Assembly (NCBI RefSeq): GCF_014651775.1
Contig: NZ_BMXN01000005.1
Location: 168,711 to 232,710 of the forward strand
Direction: 5' to 3'
Source of the DNA: Vreelandella hamiltonii
GTDB lineage: Bacteria > Pseudomonadota > Gammaproteobacteria > Pseudomonadales > Halomonadaceae
DNA: 64,000 bases
Positions 54,349-63,980 of this stretch are shown here, piece after piece. The notes below the pieces were generated by a model. It saw nothing but the letters and a program-made list of their open reading frames with translations, was not told the DNA's origin and did not search any database. Made by a program: the position numbers and the translations under genes. How positions within the stretch are numbered: the first letter of the stretch is position 1; each line of letters opens with the position of its first letter.

Positions 54349-56805
54349 TCAAGCGTTGCCCAAGCGGCGCTTGGTCAGTGCCGTGGCTTGCGCCGTCAAG
54401 GGGTCTTCTGGCCACGGGTGCTTTGGATACCGCCCGCGCATCTCTTTTCTCACCTCCGGGTAGCCGGTCAGCCAGAAGCTGCGCAAGTCCTGGGTTACCT
54501 GCAGAGGGCGTCGGGCCGGTGACAGCAGGTGAATCATCACGGCCACTTGCCCTTCGGCCACGGTCGGTGTTTCTTGCCAGCCAAAGGCCTCCTGCAGCTT
54601 CAATGCCAGCACCGGCGGCCTGCCCTCCAGGCAGGGAAGATAGTCCAGCGTAATCGTGTTACCGCTCGGCGCGGTAAGGCCGATAGGCGCCAGACGTGCC
54701 AACGCACTCTGCGCTTCCCAGGTCAGCGTATCCAGCAGGCACCGCGCGAAAGGCAGTTTTTCGACTTGTGCCAGCCGAGTCATACCGGCCACGTAAGGCG
54801 CCAGCCACTCGTCCAAATCATCCACCAACGCAGCATCGGACCAGTCGGGCCATTGCCTAGGGAAAGTACGCTTGAGCAGCGCCATGCGCCCCTGCAAGCG
54901 CCTGACCTCGTCATTCAGCAAGGCTGAAGGGCGGCGCTGCAAAGCGCTCATCAGCGCTTGTTCGGCAGCGGCGGCGGGCAGCGTCTGTAGCGGGCGTGCC
55001 GCCAATACCAGCTCACCGTGACACTGCACCGTTTCGGCCACCAGCTTGCCTGGCGGCTCTTGCCAGGCAACTCGTTCGTGCCACCTCGCCGTCGCCGGAT
55101 AAAGGGCTCGCAAAGCCTGTTCGGAGAGGGGCACTGCCCTCTGGATCGGTGCATCACGGCTAGCGCTGTCGAGGTGAACGGCCACCAGATACGGCTCGTT
55201 GGCCAACGGGTGCTGCGGCGATAGCGTTGCCGTCTTGCCATTGGCCAGCTTGAAACGCCCGAGGTTCATGAGCTGGGCCACTCGGTCAGGAAACGCCACC
55301 GCAAGCAGCTCACCCAGAGGCTCAAGATCAAGGCGTGACGGCACCGTGCATCCCATCAGCGCCGCCAGACGCTTGACTTCCTGGTGCCAGGCTGGGAATG
55401 CAGAAGGTGTTTTCAGCCGAGCGGCCAGGGCTTCCTGCAATGTTCCCTCAAGACGCTCCCGGCCCTCCAGCAGCGCTGCCAACGCACAGGCCAGCGCGGT
55501 ATTTTCTCCAGCCTTGGAGCGCACCAGCATCGCGGCCAGGCGAGGCTCCACCGGCAAGGTACCGCACTGCTGCCCCAGCGGTGTCAGACCGCCGGCCTGA
55601 TCGAGCAGCGCGAGCCGCTGGAGAAGATCGCGCGCGCTCTGCCATGCGCCCTTGGGGGGTGGAGATAGCCAGGCCAGCGCGTCGGGTGCATTGACACCCC
55701 ATAGCGCCAGTTCCAGCGCCAGCCGCGAGAGATCGGCCTGCAGCATCTCGGGTTCACGGTGCGCAACCAGTGGCTGGTCCTGTGCCCACAGACGATAGCA
55801 GTAGCCTGATTGCTGGCGACCCGCGCGCCCACGCCGCTGGTCGGCGCTGGCACGATTGACGCGACGGGTAGTCAACCGCGTAAGCCCCGTTTGGGCACTG
55901 AACTCGGGCACCCGTTCAAGGCCTGCGTCAATGACGACGTTGACGCCGTCGACCGTCAGGCTCGATTCGGTGATCGAGGTGGAAATGATCACCCGCCGCT
56001 GCGTACCAGGGCTAAGTGCCGCTTGTTGAGCATCCAGCGTCATGCCGCCATGCAGCGTGCGAATATCCAGCGTCAGCGATGAAGCCGCCAGCGCCTGAGC
56101 GAGCCGGCGGATGTCCGCCACGCCGGGCAAGATGACCAATATGTCCTGGGCATCGTCCAGCGCCACGGCTTCCTCCACGACGCTGCGCGCCGCCATGGCG
56201 GCGGTCTCACCGCCAACAGGTGGCCGATATAGCGTGGTGACCGGAAAGGCGCGGCCACTGCTCTCGATCACCGGAGTATGCTCGCCCAGCAAGGTACGCA
56301 GCGCCTCTATATCCAGCGTCGCGGACATCACCACCAGGCGGAGATCGTCACGAATGCTTTGCTGCACGTCCATTGCCAGCGCCAGACCCAGGTCGGACTC
56401 GATACTGCGTTCATGAAACTCATCGAAGAGAATGCCGGCCACCCCCTCCAGCAGCGGGTCATCCTGCAGCATGCGCGTCAGCACCCCCTGAGTGATCACT
56501 TCCAGCTGCGTGTCAGGCCCCACCCGTTGATCACCGCGCATGCGATAGCCAATACGCTTACCCACCGGCTCACCCAACTGAGCGGCCATGTAAGTTGCCG
56601 CCAGCCTGGCCGCCACCCGCCGAGGTTCGAGCATCAGCAGGCGCTGGCCACGCGCCCAAGGGCGCTCGATGAGCCGCAACGGCACGCGGGTGGTCTTGCC
56701 CGCGCCGGGCTGCGCCACCAGAATGAGGCGAGAGTGGGTGTCCAGAGCGTCTTCGATCGACGCCAGGTGTTGCTCGATGGGCAGCTCAGGCATGGTCGAA
56801 CTCAT
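54349..56805 (-). CDS. hrpB: ATP-dependent RNA helicase HrpB
   Basis: An 818-residue DEAH/RHA-type helicase, the usual HrpB length. Motifs in order: Walker A AQPGAGKTT, RRVAAR (Ia), DEFHER (II), SATLD (III), and QRRGRAGR (VI), then the HA2 winged-helix region and an HrpB-specific C-terminal domain. The ATG at 56805 overlaps the TetR gene stop (ATGA), so the pair is translationally coupled. The cellular RNA target of HrpB is not established. Confidence 0.94.
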   Translation of the reverse strand: MSSTMPELPIEQHLASIEDALDTHSRLILVAQPGAGKTTRVPLRLIERPWARGQRLLMLEPRRVAARLAATYMAAQLGEPVGKRIGYRMRGDQRVGPDTQLEVITQGVLTRMLQDDPLLEGVAGILFDEFHERSIESDLGLALAMDVQQSIRDDLRLVVMSATLDIEALRTLLGEHTPVIESSGRAFPVTTLYRPPVGGETAAMAARSVVEEAVALDDAQDILVILPGVADIRRLAQALAASSLTLDIRTLHGGMTLDAQQAALSPGTQRRVIISTSITESSLTVDGVNVVIDAGLERVPEFSAQTGLTRLTTRRVNRASADQRRGRAGRQQSGYCYRLWAQDQPLVAHREPEMLQADLSRLALELALWGVNAPDALAWLSPPPKGAWQSARDLLQRLALLDQAGGLTPLGQQCGTLPVEPRLAAMLVRSKAGENTALACALAALLEGRERLEGTLQEALAARLKTPSAFPAWHQEVKRLAALMGCTVPSRLDLEPLGELLAVAFPDRVAQLMNLGRFKLANGKTATLSPQHPLANEPYLVAVHLDSASRDAPIQRAVPLSEQALRALYPATARWHERVAWQEPPGKLVAETVQCHGELVLAARPLQTLPAAAAEQALMSALQRRPSALLNDEVRRLQGRMALLKRTFPRQWPDWSDAALVDDLDEWLAPYVAGMTRLAQVEKLPFARCLLDTLTWEAQSALARLAPIGLTAPSGNTITLDYLPCLEGRPPVLALKLQEAFGWQETPTVAEGQVAVMIHLLSPARRPLQVTQDLRSFWLTGYPEVRKEMRGRYPKHPWPEDPLTAQATALTKRRLGNA

Positions 56806-57452
56806 GCAATGGATACGACTGGGCGCTCTATGCCACAGCCTTTCAAGATCACATGCTCCAGGAAGCGACAAATAGCGTCGATGTCCTCCTCGGCCAGTGC
56901 CTCCTGGCCGAGAATGCCGTTCACCTGGGCACTGTACTCGGTATAGTGCTGGGTGGATGACCAGATCAGAAAAATCAGCCAGCGAGGATCCACATCATCC
57001 ATCTTCCCCTGTCGCGACCACTCTCGCATGATGGCGGCACGGCTGCTGACCCACTCTCTCAGCTCACCGTTCAGGTAATCTTTCAGAAAAGGTGCGCCAC
57101 CCAGGATTTCAGCCGCAAACAGCTTGGAACCCTCGGGATAGCGCTGACCAAGCACCATTTTGGTGCGAATAAAATCGCTCAATACGGCTGCCGGGTCACT
57201 CGCGGGGGTAATGTCCTCCAGCACCGCGTTCCAGCGCTTCATCATGCGATTCAGTAGTCGCACATAGAGCGCCTGTTTGCTCCCCATGTAATAGAGGATA
57301 TTGGCCTTGGGCAAACCAGCGACGTCAGCAATCGACTGCAGGCTGGCTCCGCGATAACCATGCTGAGCAAACACCTGTTCGGCGGCACTCAATATCGTCT
57401 GCTCGATGCGATCCCTGCTGGCGCTCTCATGGTTAGCGGTATCAAGCGTCAT
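56802..57452 (-). CDS. TetR-family regulator, RutR-like
   Basis: A 216-residue regulator. The N-terminal helix-turn-helix is clear (GYRGASLQSIADVAGLPKANILYY, residues about 32-55, in parts). The C-terminal ligand domain has SKLFAAEILGGAPFLKDYL, characteristic of the RutR/YcdC subgroup that senses pyrimidines or purine intermediates. It is divergent from xdhA and a RutR-like palindrome lies between the two genes, so control of the purine genes is likely. Unusually, it is cotranscribed with hrpB. Confidence 0.9.
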   Translation of the reverse strand: MTLDTANHESASRDRIEQTILSAAEQVFAQHGYRGASLQSIADVAGLPKANILYYMGSKQALYVRLLNRMMKRWNAVLEDITPASDPAAVLSDFIRTKMVLGQRYPEGSKLFAAEILGGAPFLKDYLNGELREWVSSRAAIMREWSRQGKMDDVDPRWLIFLIWSSTQHYTEYSAQVNGILGQEALAEEDIDAICRFLEHVILKGCGIERPVVSIA

Positions 57453-57622
57453 TGAGTAAGCTCCTTGATATAGGCTCGGGTTGTGCCGATCAGCTCAGGC
57501 CCAACGTCGGACAACGCTGCAAAAAGGGGCATTTTCGCTCTTTATGCATCGTTTCAGGGCATCAAAACGCGCTGACAACAAAGTCTTGCAAGCCACGCTT
57601 TTTTGTCCCAAGCTCACCATTA

Positions 57623-57638
57623 TTGACCAATCGGTCAG
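57623..57638. promoter_or_regulatory. RutR-like operator overlapping the xdhA promoter
   Basis: TTGACCA-AT-CGGTCAG: perfect TGACC/GGTCA arms in the arrangement of the E. coli RutR box (TTGACCA-N2-TGGTCAA). Its first six bases also serve as a -35 (TTGACC), with CATAAC 16 bp downstream as -10, so binding would block xdhA transcription. Confidence 0.7.
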
Positions 57639-57660
57639 AACAATCATAACGGAGTTTGGC

Positions 57661-59118
57661 ATGGCAACGATTGAGTTTCTGCTCAATGGCACCCGTCAAC
57701 AGTGTCGAGTGCCCCCTGAGACCAGTATTCTAACGCTGTTACGCGACCATTTGGGGGCCACGGGCACAAAAGAGGGCTGCGCTTCCGGCGACTGCGGCGC
57801 TTGCACAGTCGCCTTGAAAAGCAGCGACCCCGATCAGCCACCGTTCCTAACGATCAATGCGTGCATTACCCCGGCCCACCAACTGCACGGCCAGCATCTC
57901 GTCACTGTGGAAGGCCTCTCACAGGGCAACTCCTTGCACCCTGCGCAGCGCGCCATGATCGACTGCCACGGCAGCCAGTGCGGTTTCTGTACGCCGGGCA
58001 TCGTCATGTCGCTGTTCAGTTTGCATACGCAGCAGCAGCGTCAACCTGCCCCCTTGACGCCCGAGCGTCTGGAAGCCGCGCTGGGTGGCAACCTTTGCCG
58101 CTGCACGGGCTATCGCCCGATTCGTGATGCCGCGCTGACCATGCACGCCAGCGACTGGCAGCCGCCTCAATGGTGGGATGCCACGCTTGCTGACTCTCAG
58201 GATGGCGACAGCTCCACACAAGCCTTTCAGGAAGGTCCGCTATTTGCTCAGCCGAGCTCCCTGAGCGAACTGACAGCGCTGCGGCGCGATCTGCCCAATG
58301 CCAGGTTGGTCGCCGGCGCCACGGACCTATGGCTGGAAACGACCCAGCGCCTGGCCGCACTGGATCAACTGATCGATACCACTCGCGTGCCCGAACTGAG
58401 CATGATCTCGCCAGCGACCTTTCAGGGGCAGGAAGGATGGTGGGTCGGCGCGGCGGTGACCTATTCGCGGCTTGCTCCGCTGCTGGCAACACACTTCCCC
58501 GCTTTCGCGCACCTGCTCCACCGGCTGGGCTCGGAACAAGTGCGTAACCGGGGAACTCTGGGCGGCAATATCGCCAATGCATCCCCCATTGGCGATACCC
58601 CACCCGTGCTCCTGGCACTCGGCGCTCACCTCGAACTTGCCAGCCATGCGGGTACCCGCTGTTTGCCGCTGCAGGCATTCTTTATCGATTACAAAAAAAC
58701 GGCCCTGGCCGCCGATGAGGTCATCACACGTATCTTCATTCCGGCGCTGGAGAAGAGTGCTTCACTCAGAGTGTGGAAGCTCTCAAAACGCCGTGAAGAC
58801 GATATCTCTGCCGTTCTGGGTGCCTTTAGCTACCGCTTGGACGACGGCAAGTTAAGCGACGTGCGCATCGCCTTCGGCGGAATGGCCGCCACGCCCCGGC
58901 GCGCTCCGGCAACGGAGGCCGCGCTGGAAGGGCAAAGGGTAGGCAAACAGGCCTTTCAAGCGGCTCGGCAAGCGCTGCAAGATGAGTTCGAGCCCATGAG
59001 TGACGTGCGAGGCAGCCAGCAGTATCGTCAGTTGGCGGCCGCCAATCTGCTGGAACGACTCTACTTGTCGCTATCATCACCAGAACAGGAGGTCATGTTG
59101 CATGCGTACGCTCACTAA
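57661..59118 (+). CDS. xdhA: Xanthine dehydrogenase small subunit (Fe-S and FAD)
   Basis: A 485-residue subunit. The first [2Fe-2S] cluster is bound by CASGDCGAC (about 40-48), the second by CGFC and CRC (about 102-140, QCGFCTPG and GNLCRCTGY). A PCMH-type FAD domain (about 195-365, LVAGATDLWLE and GTLGGNIANASPIGD) and the C-terminal CO-dehydrogenase flavoprotein domain follow. It passes electrons from the molybdenum site to NAD. Start ATG with GGAG; it overlaps xdhB by 17 bases. Confidence 0.96.
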   Translation: MATIEFLLNGTRQQCRVPPETSILTLLRDHLGATGTKEGCASGDCGACTVALKSSDPDQPPFLTINACITPAHQLHGQHLVTVEGLSQGNSLHPAQRAMIDCHGSQCGFCTPGIVMSLFSLHTQQQRQPAPLTPERLEAALGGNLCRCTGYRPIRDAALTMHASDWQPPQWWDATLADSQDGDSSTQAFQEGPLFAQPSSLSELTALRRDLPNARLVAGATDLWLETTQRLAALDQLIDTTRVPELSMISPATFQGQEGWWVGAAVTYSRLAPLLATHFPAFAHLLHRLGSEQVRNRGTLGGNIANASPIGDTPPVLLALGAHLELASHAGTRCLPLQAFFIDYKKTALAADEVITRIFIPALEKSASLRVWKLSKRREDDISAVLGAFSYRLDDGKLSDVRIAFGGMAATPRRAPATEAALEGQRVGKQAFQAARQALQDEFEPMSDVRGSQQYRQLAAANLLERLYLSLSSPEQEVMLHAYAH

Positions 59119-61525
59119 ACTCGACAACGACAGTCGCCGGGCCCGGCATGAGCTCGACCAGCGTATACATGGCGCGGCACCCTTGGCACGCCATACCGTG
59201 GACAGCAGCGGACAGCGCCAGGCGGGGTCCTCCAGCTTTCATGAGAGCGCCGAAAAACATGTGACGGGGAAAGCGCTCTATATCGACGACCTCAAGACAC
59301 CTGCTGATGCTTTACACGTGGCTCTGGGGCTCTCACCCGTGGCCCACGGAACCTTGACGCACCTCGACCTGGAGGCCGTTCGCACCGCCCCCGGCGTGGT
59401 CGACGTGATCACATTCCACGACGTGCCTGGCCACACGGACATCGGCCCGGTCTTCCCTGGCGACCCTATCTTCGTCGAGCGCGAGATCAGCTATTCAGGG
59501 CAGTGCCTGTTCGCCGTGGCTGCCACTTCCCTGAGTGCGGCGCGTCACGCGATGCTGCTTGCCAATGTGCAGATCGACAAGCTGCCAGCACAGCTGGATG
59601 CCGTTCAAGCCGCTGCTCAACAGGAGTTCGTTCGTCCCAGCCACACCCAGCAGCGTGGTGACTGGCAGGCCACACTGGAGCAAGCCGAACACGTGCTGGA
59701 AGGCGCGCTGTTCATTGGTGGACAAGAGCACTTCTACCTGGAGGGCCAGGCCTGCGTCGTCATTCCGAGCGAAGACGAAGGCGTCATGGTACATACCTCC
59801 AACCAGCACCCCAGTGAAACCCAAAAGCTGGTTGCCGAAGTGCTGGGTATCCCGTTTCATGCCGTCACTGTGGAAGTACGGCGCATGGGGGGTGGTTTTG
59901 GAGGCAAGGAAACCCAGGCATCCCCCTGGGCCTGCATTGCTGCCCTCATCGCACGACGCACCGGCAAGGCCACGCGTCTTCGCCTACCCAGACGTGACGA
60001 CATGCGCGCCACTGGCAAGCGCCACCCCTTTCACAACCGCTATCGGCTGGCCATCGATTCACAGGGAGTGATTCAAGGCAGCGACATTACCGTGATCGGC
60101 GACTGCGGCTACTCTCCCGATCTTTCCGATGCCATCGTCGACCGCGCCATGTTTCACGCAGACAATGCCTACTCACTGGGCAATGCCCGTGTCACCGGCC
60201 ACCGAGCCCGCACCCACACTGCGTCGAACACCGCTTTTCGCGGATTTGGCGGCCCCCAGGGCATGATGATCATCGAAGCGGCCATGGACGATATTGCCCG
60301 CCATGTCGGTGAAGACCCGCTGACCATCCGCAAGCGCAACTTTTACCGCCCAGAACGCGACATGACCCATTACGGGCAACAGGTCGACCAGAAGCAGTTG
60401 CTTCATACGCTCGTCGAGCGCCTCGAGCAACGCAGCGAGTACTGGACGCGTCGACAGCAGATACGGGATTTCAATGTCTCCAGCTCCGTCATCAAGAAAG
60501 GACTGGCACTGACACCCGTCAAGTTCGGCATCTCCTTCACCGCCCAGCACCTCAACCAGGCCGGCGCACTGCTACACGTCTATACCGATGGCAGCATCCT
60601 GATCAACCACGGCGGCACTGAAATGGGGCAAGGCCTGCACACCAAGATCTGCCAGGTGGTGGCTCTGGAACTGGGGCTGGACCTGGAGAGCGTACGCATC
60701 AGCGCCACACGAACGGACAAGGTGCCGAACACTTCCCCCACGGCAGCCTCCAGCGGTGCGGATTTGAACGGCATGGCCGCCCGCGATGCTGCCATCAAAC
60801 TGCGTGAGCGTCTGTTCGATTTTGCCGCCAACCACTTCGAGGGCGGGCTGGATCGTGAAGGCATGGAGCTGAGGGACGGCATGCTCATCGCAGGCATCGG
60901 CGAAAGTGAACGCCGCATTCCCTGGGGCGAGCTGGTGCAGACGGCATATCTACACCGGGTTTCGCTGTCCGAGAAAGGCTTCTACGCGACGCCACTGATT
61001 CATTACAATCGCGCAACTGGCCAAGGCCGCCCATTTTATTATTACGCCTTTGGCGCGGCCGCGGCGGAGGTCAGCGTCGACACTTTGACCGGCGAGTATC
61101 AGGTCGACCGTGTCGACATACTTCATGATGTGGGCAACTCGCTCAACCCAGCCATCGATATTGGTCAGGTAGAAGGCGGGTTCATCCAGGGCATGGGCTG
61201 GCTGACCAGCGAAGAGCTCAAATGGAACAGTGAAGGGACGCTGGTCAGCGATGGTCCAGCGACCTACAAGATTCCTACCTTTGGTGATCTGCCCAGCGTC
61301 TTCAATGTCGAACTGCTGGAAGGACACCCTAACTCCATGGCCAGCCTGTACCGCTCCAAAGCGGTGGGTGAGCCGCCCTTCATGCTGGGGATATGCGTCT
61401 GGTCAGCCTTGCGCGATGCCCTCGCCAGCCTGGATGACTACCGCAGCTCACCGCGTCTGGATACCCCGGCCACGCCCGAGCGCGTCATGCTGGCGGCGCA
61501 TGCCATTCGGAAAAGTGCCTTATGA
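59102..61525 (+). CDS. xdhB: Xanthine dehydrogenase molybdopterin-binding subunit
   Basis: An 807-residue catalytic subunit oxidising hypoxanthine to xanthine and urate. Molybdopterin/substrate segments: MGGGFGGKETQ, NTAFRGFGGPQGM (the Arg near the purine), GTEMGQGLHTK and the catalytic Glu in VGEPPFMLG. The ATG at 59102, preceded by GGAGG, is preferred over a start inside xdhA. The first 45 residues before HVTGKALYIDD are longer than usual. Overlaps xdhC (ATGA). Confidence 0.96.
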   Translation: MRTLTKLDNDSRRARHELDQRIHGAAPLARHTVDSSGQRQAGSSSFHESAEKHVTGKALYIDDLKTPADALHVALGLSPVAHGTLTHLDLEAVRTAPGVVDVITFHDVPGHTDIGPVFPGDPIFVEREISYSGQCLFAVAATSLSAARHAMLLANVQIDKLPAQLDAVQAAAQQEFVRPSHTQQRGDWQATLEQAEHVLEGALFIGGQEHFYLEGQACVVIPSEDEGVMVHTSNQHPSETQKLVAEVLGIPFHAVTVEVRRMGGGFGGKETQASPWACIAALIARRTGKATRLRLPRRDDMRATGKRHPFHNRYRLAIDSQGVIQGSDITVIGDCGYSPDLSDAIVDRAMFHADNAYSLGNARVTGHRARTHTASNTAFRGFGGPQGMMIIEAAMDDIARHVGEDPLTIRKRNFYRPERDMTHYGQQVDQKQLLHTLVERLEQRSEYWTRRQQIRDFNVSSSVIKKGLALTPVKFGISFTAQHLNQAGALLHVYTDGSILINHGGTEMGQGLHTKICQVVALELGLDLESVRISATRTDKVPNTSPTAASSGADLNGMAARDAAIKLRERLFDFAANHFEGGLDREGMELRDGMLIAGIGESERRIPWGELVQTAYLHRVSLSEKGFYATPLIHYNRATGQGRPFYYYAFGAAAAEVSVDTLTGEYQVDRVDILHDVGNSLNPAIDIGQVEGGFIQGMGWLTSEELKWNSEGTLVSDGPATYKIPTFGDLPSVFNVELLEGHPNSMASLYRSKAVGEPPFMLGICVWSALRDALASLDDYRSSPRLDTPATPERVMLAAHAIRKSAL

Positions 61526-62391
61526 CCCATGAAATGCCCATGACTTGGCACGCCGCCCTCGACCATTGTCAACGCCACGGCACGCCTCATGTATTGGCCA
61601 CCCAGATGACCAGCGCAGGCTCCACGCCCCGTGAGCCTGGCGCACGTATGGTGATTACCGAACACGCTGTCTTCGATACGCTGGGCGGCGGCACCTTCGA
61701 GTGGCAGACCATTCAGCAGGCTCGCTCCCTATTGAGCCAGCGCCAAGCGGGGTTCTCACTGGAATCCTTTTCGCTGGGCGGTCGTAGCGGGCAGTGCTGT
61801 GGCGGGCTGGTCAACGTCCTGCTGGAAGTATTTCTGGGCGCCACCGCTCACATTGCCCTGTTCGGCGCGGGGCATGTCGGGCGCGAGATCGTCAAACTCA
61901 GCGCTCCTCTGCCTTGGCAGCTCGATTGGTATGACAGCCGCGCCGATGCTTTCCAGTCAGATGTCCCTCGAGCACGCTTGAGTTGTCATTTGCTAGGCGA
62001 CGTTGGAGAGACGGTGGCAGGCTTACCCCTTGGCACCCATGCTCTGGTCATGACCCACGATCATGATGAGGATTATGCCTTGATCAAGGGGTTGCTGGAG
62101 CGCGCCGATATTGCGTCCATTGGGCTGATAGGCTCCGACAGCAAGTGGGCGAGCTTCAAAGGGCGCCTTTCCCGAGCAGGTGTCGACCAGCCGATACTGC
62201 AGCGCGTGCGCTGCCCCATCGGCTCGGTCAGGGATACCAAGCTCAGCAATAAAACCCCCTACGCCATCGCGCTGAGCGTGGTGACGGAATTACTCTGGTT
62301 GACCGACCAACCCTATGCCACCGAGACCCGTGGCCTGGATAGCGCTACGCTACGCGCGCTTTTTGCCCCTACTGCAACGCACTCGAGTTGA
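61522..62391 (+). CDS. xdhC: Xanthine dehydrogenase accessory protein (molybdenum cofactor sulfuration/insertion)
   Basis: A 289-residue XdhC. The N-terminal XdhC/CoxI region has TSAGSTPREPGARM and LGGGTFEWQ; the C-terminal Rossmann half has ALFGAGHVGREIV. It binds molybdenum cofactor and delivers it, sulfurated, to XdhB. It overlaps the xdhB stop by ATGA and is followed one base later by guaD. Confidence 0.95.
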   Translation: MTHEMPMTWHAALDHCQRHGTPHVLATQMTSAGSTPREPGARMVITEHAVFDTLGGGTFEWQTIQQARSLLSQRQAGFSLESFSLGGRSGQCCGGLVNVLLEVFLGATAHIALFGAGHVGREIVKLSAPLPWQLDWYDSRADAFQSDVPRARLSCHLLGDVGETVAGLPLGTHALVMTHDHDEDYALIKGLLERADIASIGLIGSDSKWASFKGRLSRAGVDQPILQRVRCPIGSVRDTKLSNKTPYAIALSVVTELLWLTDQPYATETRGLDSATLRALFAPTATHSS

Positions 62392-62392
62392 T

Positions 62393-63709
62393 ATGACCTT
62401 GCCCACCGATACGCTTATCCGCGCTGAATTGATCAGCTTTCCCAATGACCCCGGCGATGGCAACCTGCCCCACCCTGGCAGTCTGGAACACTACGCTGAC
62501 GGCCTCTTGTGGCTGAAGGGTGGGCATATCCATGCAGCGGGGCATTATGCCGACCTGGTTGATCAGTTGCCGAAAGCAGCGGAAGTGATCGACCATCGCG
62601 GCAAGCTCATCATGCCAGGATTCATCGATACTCACGTCCACTATGTCCAGTTGGACATCATGGCCTCTTATGGGCGCCAACTGCTGGATTGGCTGAATGA
62701 CTACACGTTTCCAGCCGAGTGCCAGTTCGCCAATCATGATCACGCCAAGGCGTTATCGGAAGCGTTCTTGAGCGAAATGCTGCGCGCAGGTACCACCACC
62801 GCGCAAGTGTTTGGCTCGAGCCACCCAGGCTCCGTGGATGCCTTTTTTGCAGCCTGCCAAAAGCGGCAGCTGCGCATGCTGGTAGGCAAGGTACTGATGG
62901 ATCGCAATGCCCCCGATGCCTTGATGGATGGCGTCTCGGGTATCTCCGACACAGAGCGACTCATCGAGGACTGGCATGGGAAGCAGCGCCTCGGTTACAG
63001 CGTTACCCCGCGTTTTGCGCCCACCTCGACCAGAGCGCAAATGGACGCGGCAGGTGCCCTGCTGCGCAATGACCCTACCCTATGGCTGCAGACCCACCTC
63101 GCCGAGAACAGCGGAGAGCTGGACTGGGTGGCGGAACTGTTTCCCGGCAGTCGAGACTATTTGGCCGTTTACGAAGAAGCAGGACTCGTCGGCCCACGCA
63201 GCACCTTTGCCCACGGTATCCATTTGGACAACGGCATGCGCCAACGGTTGGCAGAGCGCGGCGCCAATATCGCCTTTTGCCCCAGCTCCAACCTGTTCCT
63301 GGGTAGCGGCCTGTTCGACCGAGACGCTGCCCGAGAGACGGGCATGGCATTTACCTATGCCAGCGACATTGGCGCAGGCACGGATCTTTCAGGCTTCGGC
63401 ACCTTGAAAAGTGCCTACCAGGTAGGCCAACTGCGTTGTCAGCCTCTGACCGCCTGGCAAGGATTTTATGGCCTCACCCACGGCAACGCCAAAGCCCTCT
63501 CTCTGGATAGCCACATTGGACAGTTGGCCCCTTCCTACGAAGCTGACTTTGTCGTGATCGACCCTGACGCCACGTCACTGCTACAGCGACGTAGCCAGCA
63601 CTGCACCACCCTCGGTGAACGGCTATTTGCATTGATGATGCTCGCCGATGACCGCGCTATCTATGAAACCTGGGCCGGAGGCGTATGCCAACACCGCAGA
63701 GACGCCTAG
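62393..63709 (+). CDS. guaD: Guanine deaminase
   Basis: A 438-residue amidohydrolase turning guanine into xanthine, the substrate of XdhAB. Metal motif FIDTHVHYVQ (about 80-89), HLAENSGE, the FAHGIHLD histidine and the aspartate in ASDIGAGTDLSG complete the site. The ATG at 62393 lies one base after the xdhC stop. It completes a purine catabolic operon xdhABC-guaD. A terminator follows at 63736. Confidence 0.96.
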   Translation: MTLPTDTLIRAELISFPNDPGDGNLPHPGSLEHYADGLLWLKGGHIHAAGHYADLVDQLPKAAEVIDHRGKLIMPGFIDTHVHYVQLDIMASYGRQLLDWLNDYTFPAECQFANHDHAKALSEAFLSEMLRAGTTTAQVFGSSHPGSVDAFFAACQKRQLRMLVGKVLMDRNAPDALMDGVSGISDTERLIEDWHGKQRLGYSVTPRFAPTSTRAQMDAAGALLRNDPTLWLQTHLAENSGELDWVAELFPGSRDYLAVYEEAGLVGPRSTFAHGIHLDNGMRQRLAERGANIAFCPSSNLFLGSGLFDRDAARETGMAFTYASDIGAGTDLSGFGTLKSAYQVGQLRCQPLTAWQGFYGLTHGNAKALSLDSHIGQLAPSYEADFVVIDPDATSLLQRRSQHCTTLGERLFALMMLADDRAIYETWAGGVCQHRRDA

Positions 63710-63735
63710 CAACCGATCTCTTGTAAAGTCACTCT

Positions 63736-63763
63736 CACCCAGCCACAGGCTGGGTGTTTTTTT
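63736..63763 (+). terminator. Terminator of the xdhABC-guaD operon
   Basis: Perfect 9-bp stem (63736-63744 with 63748-63756), 3-nt loop, followed by T7. Confidence 0.92.
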
Positions 63764-63829
63764 GCTCAGGAATTTTCCCAACGAACGTTTCTCGACGCCC
63801 CTTCCCACGACAAATTTAACGCACAGCAA

Positions 63830-63860
63830 AAAGCCCCGAACACAGTGTGCTCGGGGCTTT
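63830..63860 (-). terminator. Outer terminator of the rRNA operon tail
   Basis: Perfect 10-bp stem (63830-63839 with 63851-63860) with further pairing in the loop, followed by T5 on the minus strand. It follows the degenerate 5S tail. Confidence 0.8.
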
Positions 63861-63865
63861 CTACT

Positions 63866-63930
63866 TAATAAGTGCCTGACGATGTTCGGGCCGGCCACCC
63901 GGCGGGCGGCGCTCCGCTACTCTTCAGGGG
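63866..63930 (-). pseudogene. Degenerate 3' tail of a 5S rRNA gene
   Basis: The minus strand reads CTCCCC..TGAAGAGTAG, then a GC-rich 30-nt stretch, then CATCGTCAGGCACTTATTA. The outer parts match the 3' end of a gammaproteobacterial 5S gene. The stretch TAATAAGTGCCTGACGATG (plus strand, 63866-63884) repeats at 63976-63994, at the real 5S end. The inserted middle (ggccggccacccggcggg on the plus strand) can fold as a hairpin. Confidence 0.5.
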
Positions 63931-63947
63931 GAGCCCCCCAAAAAGCA

Positions 63948-63973
63948 AAACCCCGACCATAAGGCCGGGGTTT
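63948..63973 (-). terminator. Terminator directly after the 5S rRNA gene
   Basis: 11-bp stem with one mismatch (63948-63958 with 63963-63973), 4-nt loop, followed by TTTTGCTTTTT on the minus strand. Confidence 0.8.
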
Positions 63974-63980
63974 CGTAATA

